Part shown: piece by piece, positions 17,495-23,639 of the stretch
Numbering within the stretch: position 1 is the stretch's first letter
Layout of the letters: each line of letters opens with the position of its first letter
Source: Bacteroidia bacterium
GTDB lineage: Bacteria; Bacteroidota; Bacteroidia; J057
Direction: 5' to 3'
Assembly: GCA_033391075.1 (NCBI GenBank)
Contig: JAWPMV010000001.1
Span: 4,030,001 to 4,094,000, forward strand
DNA: 64,000 nucleotides
Position numbers and translations under genes: made by a program
Notes under the pieces: generated by a model
What the model saw: only the letters and a program-made list of their open reading frames with translations
What the model was told of the DNA's origin: nothing
Databases searched by the model: none

Positions 17495-18754
17495 ATGAGA
17501 TCCTTTCTGTTCTCAAAATTTCTCCTGGCTATCTTATGCCTAATTCCATTTTCTGTCCTCGCACAGACAGCCTATACAATTGAAAACATCCCCAATCCTA
17601 AAAACGGAGGAAGCGGATACGTGAGCGACCCCGATGATATTTTGAATCCGGCGGATGAATTGGCACTCAATCAGCTGATCTCCGAAATGGAAGATTCCAC
17701 CACAGCGCAATTAGCGGTTGTAATTGTGCAGAGTATCGGCACGGTTAATCCCAAATTCTTTACCACAGAGCTTTTCAATCATTGGGGGATTGGGCAAGCG
17801 GATGTAGATAATGGGCTCCTGATCTTTACGGTTATGGACCAAAGAAGGACCGAATTTGAAACAGGCTATGGGCTAGAGGGAGTTTTGCCGGATGTAGTCT
17901 GTTATCGAATCGGTATGCAGGAATTGGTACCAGAGTTTAAACTGGGCAATTATGGACAAGGCTTGATCAATGCAGTAAAAGCTATAAAGTTAAACCTGGA
18001 AGATCCGGCGGCAGCGGCTGAAATCAGTTCCAATAGACAGCCTTCCTATATTTCAGGAAACAGTAATCGAACGGACCCTTTATTAGGTTTGTTTTTGACC
18101 TATCTGGGCATAGCTTTTTTAATAAGTGTGGTAATGTTGTATCTGGCTGAAAGGGTTTTGTATGGGAAAGAAGAACTCTATGATAAGTATCACAATCTCA
18201 GGAATTACTATTGGGGCTTTTTGGTTTTCCTCATTCCTATACCCTATGCTTTTCTCTATTTATTTCTAAAAAGAAAGCTCAAAAAACTAAGAACTCAGCC
18301 TCGGTACAGTAGAGAAACAGGGGCACTATTATTTCTTTTGTCTGAAGAAGAGGAAGATCCATATCTGAAGAAAGGGCAGATTACAGAGGAAGAAATTGGT
18401 TCGGTGGATTATGATGTATGGGTAAGTGAGGATAAGGAAGAATTTCTCATCCTACGCTATAAAAAGCGGATTACCAGGTATAAAAAATGTCCCAAGTGCG
18501 GATACCTTACCTATTATCATTCCCATAGTCGCACCATATCTTCCCCGACTTATTATTCGACGGGTAAAAAAGAAATTGTACATAAATGTAAAAGCTGTAC
18601 CTATCAGCAAAGAAAAACCAAGACCATTCCGAAACTTGTTAAGTCCAGTTCTTCTTCCGGTAGTTCCTGGAGCAGCGGAGGTTCATCCTTCGGAGGAAGC
18701 AGTTCCTTTGGAGGGGGCTCTTCTGGTGGTGGGGGTGCTGGTGTAAGCTGGTGA
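17495..18754 (+). CDS. TPM domain membrane protein with zinc ribbon and Gly/Ser tail
   Basis: 419 aa with a signal peptide (FLLAILCLIPFSVLAQ). A TPM domain spans residues about 40-175 (YVSDPDDILNPADELALNQLISEME, LAVVIVQSIG, FFTTELFNHWGIGQADVDNGLLIFTVMDQRRTEFETGYGLEGVLPD). Two membrane segments follow (FLTYLGIAFLISVVMLYLAE and YYWGFLVFLIPIPYAFLYLFL). A cytoplasmic zinc ribbon (CPKCGY ... HKCKSCTY) comes next, and the protein ends in the Gly/Ser-rich, Trp-terminated tail GGSSGGGGAGVSW common in this family. Homologues are implicated in photosystem repair in phototrophs and in envelope quality control; the role here is unknown. Confidence 0.88.
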   Translation: MRSFLFSKFLLAILCLIPFSVLAQTAYTIENIPNPKNGGSGYVSDPDDILNPADELALNQLISEMEDSTTAQLAVVIVQSIGTVNPKFFTTELFNHWGIGQADVDNGLLIFTVMDQRRTEFETGYGLEGVLPDVVCYRIGMQELVPEFKLGNYGQGLINAVKAIKLNLEDPAAAAEISSNRQPSYISGNSNRTDPLLGLFLTYLGIAFLISVVMLYLAERVLYGKEELYDKYHNLRNYYWGFLVFLIPIPYAFLYLFLKRKLKKLRTQPRYSRETGALLFLLSEEEEDPYLKKGQITEEEIGSVDYDVWVSEDKEEFLILRYKKRITRYKKCPKCGYLTYYHSHSRTISSPTYYSTGKKEIVHKCKSCTYQQRKTKTIPKLVKSSSSSGSSWSSGGSSFGGSSSFGGGSSGGGGAGVSW

Positions 18755-18848
18755 TTATCAGGTATAAATCTTAGAAAAAATTCTAAATAAGATTAAGATA
18801 ATTTCATTTTAAATCATGATCTTATAGAAACACCCATCTTAAAAGATC

Positions 18849-19988
18849 ATGAAAGCTACTCAGTATTATCCTTTTGTATTAAGCTTCCTGTTAATACTCT
18901 TCGGTTGCCGGGACGGCTTAATTATTCCCAGCAATCAAAACAATGAGCTCCAACTTGAGGGCTTTTATCCCGGCCTGGATATAAAGAAAATGTACCATCA
19001 AAATCATATCCTGGTTTTACAAGAAAATTGGGACCGGGATAGAAAACGGCCCATTCAACTTTTTGATACAGATGCTGAACAACGCTTAAGAACCATACCC
19101 GATTTGCATGGGCAATTAATATCGGTCAGGAATCGGAAAATATATGTGCTAGGTTCTACGCATAATATTAACATTGGACCGGAGAAAGTAGACATTATTC
19201 TAGAGGAATTTGATTTCGAAGGAAATCAAATTCGAGCATTAAGCAAGGAGAATAGCTGCATTAATAATAAATATCGTCTGCAAAACGGACATTTAGCTGA
19301 CGTCGATCAAAAGGGAAATCTATGGATGGCGGTAGGAAAGGCCGATCCCAGTTTTGTCTATGAAGGGATTTTGCAATTCGATCTCGAAAACAACACTTGC
19401 AGTATCTGGAACACGAATAATTCTTCTTTGACTAGCAATGAAGTCTCCAGGTTAATAATATTTAACGATCAGCTTTATGTCGTTTTAAAATTGAGTTCGA
19501 GCAAAAGATATGAGCTTTTCCAGTTTAAAAATGGGGATTTTGAATCCTTATTAAAGACAGAACCTAGCGAATTCGCCTTTGCGGGCCCCTTTTTTGATGC
19601 AGAAGGAAACATCATTTATGGCCAAAGGTCTTCTGAGGGAACCTTTTTAAAAGACCTGGATGGAAAGGAAAAATCAATAGGTAGTGATGAGTCCATAGAT
19701 TTGATTCCTCATTATTATATGGATTCTAGAGGAAATGAATATATAGTTGGTACAGAGCAGGTTTTGGTACCCTATCGCGGCTATGCTCCTACCATAACTG
19801 CTGCAAGCTTTTTATCAAGGAATGGAAAAGTTTATGCGAGTTTGGATATGGAGGGCAACCCATTTTATGGGACCGAGCGGATGTTTATCAATGCTTTGTA
19901 CGTGAATCCGAACAAGACCTCAAGCCTCTGGATAGCAAATGGGATGGAAGGACATAAATTAGGCGGTTTGGTAAAAATTACTTTTTAA
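18849..19988 (+). CDS. Putative lipoprotein with propeller-like repeats
   Basis: 379 aa. The lipobox LILFGC places a lipidated Cys near residue 20. The body has repeats of the type GNLWMAVGKADPSFVYEGILQFDLENNTCSIWN and GNEYIVGTEQVLVPY, resembling two-component-regulator (Reg_prop) propeller blades or ligand-binding propellers. No enzymatic motif. The gene converges with the Smr gene, with only seven bases between stop codons. Confidence 0.7.
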   Translation: MKATQYYPFVLSFLLILFGCRDGLIIPSNQNNELQLEGFYPGLDIKKMYHQNHILVLQENWDRDRKRPIQLFDTDAEQRLRTIPDLHGQLISVRNRKIYVLGSTHNINIGPEKVDIILEEFDFEGNQIRALSKENSCINNKYRLQNGHLADVDQKGNLWMAVGKADPSFVYEGILQFDLENNTCSIWNTNNSSLTSNEVSRLIIFNDQLYVVLKLSSSKRYELFQFKNGDFESLLKTEPSEFAFAGPFFDAEGNIIYGQRSSEGTFLKDLDGKEKSIGSDESIDLIPHYYMDSRGNEYIVGTEQVLVPYRGYAPTITAASFLSRNGKVYASLDMEGNPFYGTERMFINALYVNPNKTSSLWIANGMEGHKLGGLVKITF

Positions 19989-19995
19989 GAAATCC

Positions 19996-20955
19996 TTATT
20001 TAAAAAACACCTCTGTAGCCCCATTTCCATATTTGTGAATATCAGCGGGGCCAAAGTTCTTGACATGGGTAGTTTCCTTTAGGATTTCCAGAACAGCCTT
20101 ACGAAGCTTTCCCTCTCCTATGCCGTGAATAAACACCACACGCTCATAATTTTGTACCAAAGCATCCGAGAGGGTTTTATGTACTTCTGCCAGTTGAGAT
20201 TGAAGAATGTCAGAGGAAGTACTTTGATAAGGATTGATGCCCAAGGCCTCCGCATGCAGATCCACTTCTATATGCTGTCTTTGAGGTTTTGGAGCCTCTT
20301 GCTCCTTGACCCGAATAAATTCACTCTTGCTGATCGCTTCAACATCCAATTGTTGTTTATCCTCTCGTAAGGAATAGACCCAGGCCTTTTCTTCGAGGAA
20401 GTTTACTTGCTTTTGTTTTTGACTAAAGCGAGAACGATTCCAGCTAAGTTCAAAAGTGTAAGGACTATGGGGATGTCCCTTGCCCGGTTTAAATGCGAGT
20501 ACTTGTATATAAAAGGATCGGGTTTTAGATAACTCATCTCTATCTAAGGCAAGTATTTCCCGATAGGCTCCTCCTTCTATTTCTACTGCATCCAGCAAAA
20601 AATATTGATTTCCCTGCCTACGATATAGGGTCAACAACTTATCTGTCAACTCAGGATTGGCGATAAAAATTTTGTGAATTCCTTCTTCATCCTTACCTAC
20701 CACCAGACTCAAATCCAATATAGAAGCTCCCCTTAATTGGGTTTTACTTTCTTCTTGCTCTTTGGCTTCTTCTATGGGAGTTCCCAAATAACTACGCTCT
20801 CCACTATCTACAGCTACTAATTCATCCACATGCACATCCAGGGGAAAGTCATCTCCCATATCCACCTCTACATAATGCTTATCAATCAAGGCAGTTATCA
20901 CCCCTTCTCCATTGGCGTGCAACATCCGTACTCTTTGGCCTACTCGGTATCTCAT
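19996..20955 (-). CDS. DUF2027 and Smr domain protein
   Basis: 319 aa. The N-terminus (YRVGQRVRMLHANGEGVITALIDKHYVEVDMGDDFPLDVHVDELV) is a KOW/SH3-like module. The middle domain (residues about 80-200) matches the DUF2027 pattern of Bacteroidota. The C-terminal 85 residues form an Smr domain with the diagnostic EVDLHAEALG and VFIHGIGEGKLRKAVLEILKE. Smr domains are nucleases or nucleic-acid binders linked to MutS2, ribosome rescue and mRNA cleavage. This gene is the left neighbour of the structured-RNA region, its start lying 135 bp from the 21-bp-phased repeats. Confidence 0.9.
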   Translation of the reverse strand: MRYRVGQRVRMLHANGEGVITALIDKHYVEVDMGDDFPLDVHVDELVAVDSGERSYLGTPIEEAKEQEESKTQLRGASILDLSLVVGKDEEGIHKIFIANPELTDKLLTLYRRQGNQYFLLDAVEIEGGAYREILALDRDELSKTRSFYIQVLAFKPGKGHPHSPYTFELSWNRSRFSQKQKQVNFLEEKAWVYSLREDKQQLDVEAISKSEFIRVKEQEAPKPQRQHIEVDLHAEALGINPYQSTSSDILQSQLAEVHKTLSDALVQNYERVVFIHGIGEGKLRKAVLEILKETTHVKNFGPADIHKYGNGATEVFFK

Positions 20956-21089
20956 CTATAAAGCTTACTTATTGATTCTGTTTATGTCCGTAAAACTACT
21001 CATACTGGCTGCTGTAAGCAATGGGAAAGCCCAGTATTTGGAATTAGTCTAAATTAAAACCAAATTTGACCAAACAGGAGCCCCAAAAT

Positions 21090-21140
21090 ACCATTCAAAC
21101 ATCAATATATACCGTTCACGCACTCCAAATAACCGTTCAT
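21090..21140. promoter_or_regulatory. Three direct repeats with 21-bp period: candidate LytTR-regulator binding sites
   Basis: ACCATTCAA at 21090, ACCGTTCAC at 21111 and ACCGTTCAT at 21132 are spaced exactly 21 bp apart, that is nine-base sites with 12-base spacers. This fits the published LytTR (AgrA-type) consensus of W-M-M-GTT-N-R-K repeats with 12-13 bp spacers; the first copy has A for G. They lie between the Smr gene (leftward) and the RNA region (rightward) and could serve either. A LytTR regulator gene lies at 42908-43783. Confidence 0.55.
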
Positions 21141-21253
21141 GCGCAAAGCCGAATCTTTCTCTGATTAAAAGCGTTCATTTGTGTAAAGTTTTTAAACAAA
21201 GAATTAGCACTAGATAAGTATGCTCAATTACAATCACATATCATGTATCAAAT

Positions 21254-21407
21254 TGCGTCAGGCAGTTCAGCTTGAACCGCGCATGGCAGTAGATACTGGT
21301 AGTGATAGATTCGGGTGTGTGCATTGGCATATATGATGTCAGAAACATTGTTTCACATGCACCCGGAACCCAAAAAAGTTCCGGGTTTTTTATTTCCCGA
21401 ATCTATC
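21254..21407 (+). ncRNA. Attenuator-like structured leader or small RNA
   Basis: A hairpin at 21254-21283 (TGCG..GTTCA-GCT-TGAAC..CGCA) is followed by a perfect 12-bp inverted repeat (21304-21315 with 21396-21407) that encloses a terminator at 21361-21391. A third stem, GTGCAT (21319-21324) with ATGCAC (21357-21362), overlaps the first bases of the terminator stem, so the structures are mutually exclusive, as expected of a switch. The ligand or trigger is unknown. Confidence 0.5.
21361..21391 (+). terminator. Strong rho-independent terminator inside the attenuator-like RNA
   Basis: ACCCGGAAC / GTTCCGGGT, nine perfect pairs with an eight-base loop, followed by six T. No gene ends nearby, so it must end a non-coding transcript. 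Confidence 0.85.
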
Positions 21408-21425
21408 CTCCGAATACTACTGTAA

Positions 21426-21659
21426 TCACAAAAAGCTGATTTTCAGACCAAAACGGTAGACAAATCGCGAATTGTGAGCTGGGAGAACTATGCCTTGACC
21501 TTTGGGAGAACCAAAGGAAACATTGAAAAGTTGAAAAATACTTTTCATGACGAAAGGTCATGGGCCTAAAGCTTTCCTGGCAACAATTCGACAAGATAGC
21601 TGTGTAGCTTTTCCAGAGAAAATGGAAAAGTGCAGATGGGAGAGCTATGGATACAATTG
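21426..21659 (+). ncRNA. Structured RNA module B
   Basis: Consecutive helices: TCACAA/TTGTGA (21426-21477), CCTTTGG/CCAAAGG with GAGAA loop (21499-21517), GAAAAGT/ACTTTTC (21525-21546), and CATGAC/GTCATG with GAAAG loop (21546-21562). A nested three-tier hairpin then spans 21584-21659: CAATT, ATAGCT and CTTTTCCA pairing in order with TGGAAAAG, AGCTAT and AATTG. No ORF in any frame looks like protein. Such ordered nesting is unlikely by chance; the strand is inferred from neighbouring modules. Confidence 0.5.
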
Positions 21660-21733
21660 AGCAATAATATTGATTTAACACTTTTTTGTTATAATAAATC
21701 GTTCTTTATTAATTCATTGAGAGGTGTATTGTT

Positions 21734-22006
21734 GGAGAGTCTTGTGCCGGCTTGTGAGGAAAAGATCTTGCATCCGGACCGTGAAAACACAATGACCGGC
21801 ACAGGCTCCTGACAAAAAAGAATTTTTGCATTTGCACAACCTTGAAATGCAGGCTTCGGCCTGCGTTAGAACCCAGATCAGCGGGATACCAGAAAGGTTC
21901 GACTCCTTTTGGGTTCTCATGGGAAGGAAGATCTGATAAAACACAAAGGAGGTGATCTAGCACAATCATTTAGAGGGAAAGTCCCTCACAGATTTACTCC
22001 TTCCCA
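21734..22006 (+). ncRNA. Structured RNA module C with tRNA-like minihelix and anti-16S loop
   Basis: In order: a long helix 21734-21809 (GGAG, TGTGCCGG and TTGTG pairing with CACAA, CCGGCACA and CTCC); CAAAAA/TTTTTG with AGAA loop (21813-21828); GCAGGC-UUCG-GCCTGC (21849-21864); an acceptor/T-arm-like minihelix (21868-21917); and a nine-pair stem TGGGAAGGA/TCCTTCCCA (21920-22006). This last stem encloses a hairpin AGATC/GATCT, whose loop displays AAAGGAGGT, and a second hairpin GAGGGA/TCCCTC. No protein-like ORF overlaps it. A 31-base linker separates it from the 45-aa ORF, so it could be a long 5' leader or a processed RNA. Confidence 0.6.
21945..21961 (+). promoter_or_regulatory. 17-nt complement of the 16S rRNA 3' end without a start codon
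   Basis: AAAGGAGGTGATCTAGC matches the reverse complement of the near-universal 16S 3' end (GCTGGATCACCTCCTTT) at 16 of 17 positions, and the mismatch is a permitted G-U pair. No ATG, GTG or TTG start with an open frame follows at usable spacing, so it is not an ordinary ribosome-binding site. Confidence 0.6.
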
Positions 22007-22037
22007 CAAAACAATCATCAATAAATAAGCATTAACC

Positions 22038-22175
22038 ATGAAACGATTTCTTAAATATTTCCTTGCGCTGCTCTTTTACAACCGCTACAGACGATACAAT
22101 ATTCGGCACAAAAGGCGGTACAGAGAGCCAAATCCGGAACATTTTGGGTACGATTGGTATCAATTCGGGGTCTGA
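22038..22175 (+). CDS. Small basic Arg/Tyr-rich protein, 45 aa
   Basis: ATG at 22038, stop TGA at 22173-22175. The N-terminus MKRFLKYFLALLFY is a short hydrophobic or amphipathic segment, followed by a dense cluster of Arg, Tyr, His and Lys (NRYRRYNIRHKRRYRE) and a C-terminal aromatic part (HFGYDWYQFGV). No family is recognised. The composition suits an RNA- or ribosome-binding peptide or a membrane-associated cationic peptide. The AT-rich sequence before the ATG is typical of Bacteroidota start sites. It lies between structured RNA modules C and D. Confidence 0.55.
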   Translation: MKRFLKYFLALLFYNRYRRYNIRHKRRYREPNPEHFGYDWYQFGV

Positions 22176-22371
22176 TTCTTACATAGAGAATACAAGAATC
22201 TGAGGCTTAGGCATGGCTTTTGTATAAACGGAATGGGTACAATCTATTCTACTTCGCGCCTAACCTTAGAAAGACAGATTCGTCTGTCTCCCCTGTGAAT
22301 GTTCCTTGTTAATGGGAATACCCCCATCTGCGAAAGCAGTACCCTGGCAATTTTCTGCCAAGCAGAAAATT
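22174..22371 (+). ncRNA. Structured RNA module D
   Basis: Starting at the stop codon of the 45-aa ORF: GATTCTT/AAGAATC (22174-22200); TGAGG-TTAGGC with GCCTAA-CCTTA (22201-22268, one bulged C); AGACAGA-UUCG-TCTGTCT (22272-22289); ATGGG/CCCAT (22312-22327); CTGC-GAAA-GCAG (22328-22339); and a ten-pair hairpin AATTTTCTGC-CAA-GCAGAAAATT (22349-22371). It ends 20 bases before the bL12-like ORF, whose ATG sits in the loop of AGGC/GCCT (22384-22396). Confidence 0.5.
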
Positions 22372-22390
22372 TCGAAATCACAAAGGCGTC

Positions 22391-22621
22391 ATGCCTGGAC
22401 TTGTAGAATTTTATTCACCTAAATCCTTAAAAGCAATGCAGAAGATGCGAAATCTCATGCTATCTCCTCAAAAGGAGCAGGAAGTGATCGGAACCCTTAC
22501 CTACAAAGGTAAGCTCGAAGCGATCAAGTTGTACCTTGCGTACACAGGCTGCCGGCTTAAGGAAGCAAAGGTGGCAGTTGAAAAACTGGGACAAGATATT
22601 GAGCCAGGACAAGCAAGTTAA
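22391..22621 (+). CDS. Small protein with bL12 (L7/L12) C-terminal-domain-like helices
   Basis: 76 aa. The C-terminal half, KGKLEAIKLYLAYTG followed by CRLKEAKVAVEKL, aligns without gaps to the two-helix segment of ribosomal protein bL12 that contacts translation factors (family pattern xKxxVIKxVRxxTGLGLKEAKxLVE). The hinge and N-terminal dimerisation domain of bL12 are absent. The first 35 residues (MPGLVEFYSPKSLKAMQKM...) are unrecognised and helical. Similar short bL12-like segments occur in phage and accessory proteins. The gene is embedded between RNA hairpin modules and has no obvious Shine-Dalgarno sequence. Confidence 0.7.
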   Translation: MPGLVEFYSPKSLKAMQKMRNLMLSPQKEQEVIGTLTYKGKLEAIKLYLAYTGCRLKEAKVAVEKLGQDIEPGQAS

Positions 22622-22666
22622 ATATAATCGTAGCACGGATATGTTTACTCGCTAAGCAGCTTCACA

Positions 22667-22767
22667 GAACTAACAGGCTAGCGCCACCACTGCCTGTTAG
22701 TTCAAATTTCAATTGAACGTACGAGCGTGTTTGTGTTTAGGCGGGTTAGCGAGAGCTGATCGCCTGA
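22667..22767 (+). ncRNA. Structured RNA module E
   Basis: A 12-pair perfect hairpin, GAACTAACAGGC / GCCTGTTAGTTC (22667-22703), with a 13-base loop; an overlapping alternative hairpin GTTCAA/TTGAAC (22700-22718); and a 13-pair hairpin TTAGGCG-GTTAGC with GAGA loop (22737-22767). The first lacks a T-run, so it is not a standard terminator. Confidence 0.5.
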
Positions 22768-22772
22768 ATAGC

Positions 22773-22813
22773 AGGAGGTTAATATGCTTACCCTACACGT
22801 CACTATTTTATGA
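22773..22813 (+). promoter_or_regulatory. Strong Shine-Dalgarno and nine-codon mini-ORF
   Basis: AGGAGG (22773-22778), a five-base spacer, then ATG at 22784 and a nine-residue frame (Met-Leu-Thr-Leu-His-Val-Thr-Ile-Leu) ending in TGA at 22811-22813. A perfect Shine-Dalgarno is rare in Bacteroidota. It could be a leader peptide for the GNAT gene about 100 bp on, or a ribosome-loading site on the RNA. Confidence 0.4.
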
Positions 22814-22818
22814 AAGCA

Positions 22819-22903
22819 TCTGTGTTATCGTGTTTTAGTGTTGTTGTTAATCTACGATCAACTCTAACACCCTAACACCCTAACACTCAAACACTCAAAC
22901 ACA
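22819..22903. repeat. Inverted heptamer array upstream of the GNAT gene
   Basis: The left arm (22819-22850) has GTGTT-type units. The right arm (22860-22903) has CTAACACC x3, then CTCAAACA units at seven-base steps. Its reverse complement closely matches 23450-23490, so the GNAT gene lies between inverted arrays. Same family as 14905-15012. Confidence 0.8.
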
Positions 22904-22911
22904 TTACTGTC

Positions 22912-23442
22912 ATGGACATGACAATAGAAACCGATCGACTATTCCTTCGGCCCCCGGAAAAGGGAGATGCCGAAAGTATGTTCGAGCAGTATGCCCGACA
23001 TCCGGAAGTGGCCAGGTATTTACCCTGGTCCGTTCACAAAGACATAGAGACCACACAAACCTGGTTGAAAGAAATGGGAAACTCCCTTTCTAAAGAGACA
23101 GGATTTCACGGGCTCCTTGTTCCCAAAAACTATGGGAAGGCCATTGGTGCCTTTTCTGCCCGTGAACATCCTTTTAAAGTTGATGTCGGATATGCTATCG
23201 GACCAGAATTTTGGGGAAAGGGCTATATGTCCGAAATTCTCCGCGCAGTTATCCATCACTACTTCACCTATACAAACAAAGTTAGAGTAGAAGCGATCTG
23301 CGACGTAGAAAACACCGGCTCCGCCCGGGTAATGGAAAAAGCGGGTATGACCCGTGAAGCTTTCCTTCCCCGTTACGGAACGGCCCGGAATATTGAGGAA
23401 GGTCCCAGAGATATGTTTATGTATGGGATAATTAAGACGTAA
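22912..23442 (+). CDS. GNAT acetyltransferase (RimJ/RimL-like)
   Basis: 176 aa. It begins IETDRLFLRPPEKGDAESMFEQYARHPEVARYLPW, the N-terminal pattern of RimJ/RimL enzymes. The acetyl-CoA loop region is VGYAIGPEFWGKGYMSEILRAVIHHYF (the Q/R-x-x-G-x-G/A equivalent is GKGYM), and VRVEAICDVENTGSARVMEKAGMTREAFL is the conserved C-terminal strand-helix. The usual acceptor of this subfamily is a protein N-terminus or a small amine; the substrate here is unknown. Start chosen at the first ATG (22912). It is bracketed by inverted heptamer arrays. Confidence 0.92.
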   Translation: MDMTIETDRLFLRPPEKGDAESMFEQYARHPEVARYLPWSVHKDIETTQTWLKEMGNSLSKETGFHGLLVPKNYGKAIGAFSAREHPFKVDVGYAIGPEFWGKGYMSEILRAVIHHYFTYTNKVRVEAICDVENTGSARVMEKAGMTREAFLPRYGTARNIEEGPRDMFMYGIIKT

Positions 23443-23449
23443 AACGTGC

Positions 23450-23501
23450 GAGAGTGTTTGAGTGTTAGAGTATTAGTGTTGTAGTTTTATAGTGTTGTAG
23501 T
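23450..23501. repeat. Heptamer array downstream of the GNAT gene
   Basis: GTGTTTGAGTGTTAGAGTATTAGTGTTGTAG, degenerate GTGTTAG units, the inverse of 22860-22903. It begins seven bases after the GNAT stop codon. Confidence 0.75.
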
Positions 23502-23520
23502 AGGAATATTTGCACTCAAA

Positions 23521-23625
23521 TGCGCGCTGGAGTTGGAACGGACGTGGGCGGACGGATTGTGCGTCGGCCTTGGTTAGTCCGTTCCGATTTTTGCCTACTT
23601 TTCTAAAAAAGTAGGAAGAAAATCC
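23521..23625 (+). repeat. Double-hairpin intergenic element, family B, upstream of rtcB
   Basis: The GC-rich hairpin GGAACGGAC / GTCCGTTCC (23535-23585) leads into GATTTTTG and then a second hairpin CCTACTTTT-CTAA-AAAAGTAGG (23594-23615). The same order and the CTAA loop recur at 41006 and 41248, and inverted at 25083-25195. Confidence 0.8.
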
Positions 23626-23639
23626 TTATAAAAAACCAA

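Noticed and set aside
21750-21800. RNase P RNA (GAGGAAA... resemblance at 21756)
   Set aside because: The conserved GAGGAAAGTCC block is broken, and no matching ACAGAA 3' block was found at the right distance.
21868-21917. A complete tRNA gene
   Set aside because: The acceptor and T-arm are present, but only 17 bases lie between them. There is no D-arm, anticodon arm or distant matching acceptor strand.
21940-21965. A fragment of a 16S rRNA gene on the minus strand
   Set aside because: Only 17 bases match the reverse complement of the 16S 3' end. The flanking DNA on both sides shows no rRNA similarity.
21403-21969. Minus-strand open frames in the RNA locus (86-92 aa)
   Set aside because: Their Cys/Ser/Phe-rich sequences look random and they cross the predicted RNA stems.
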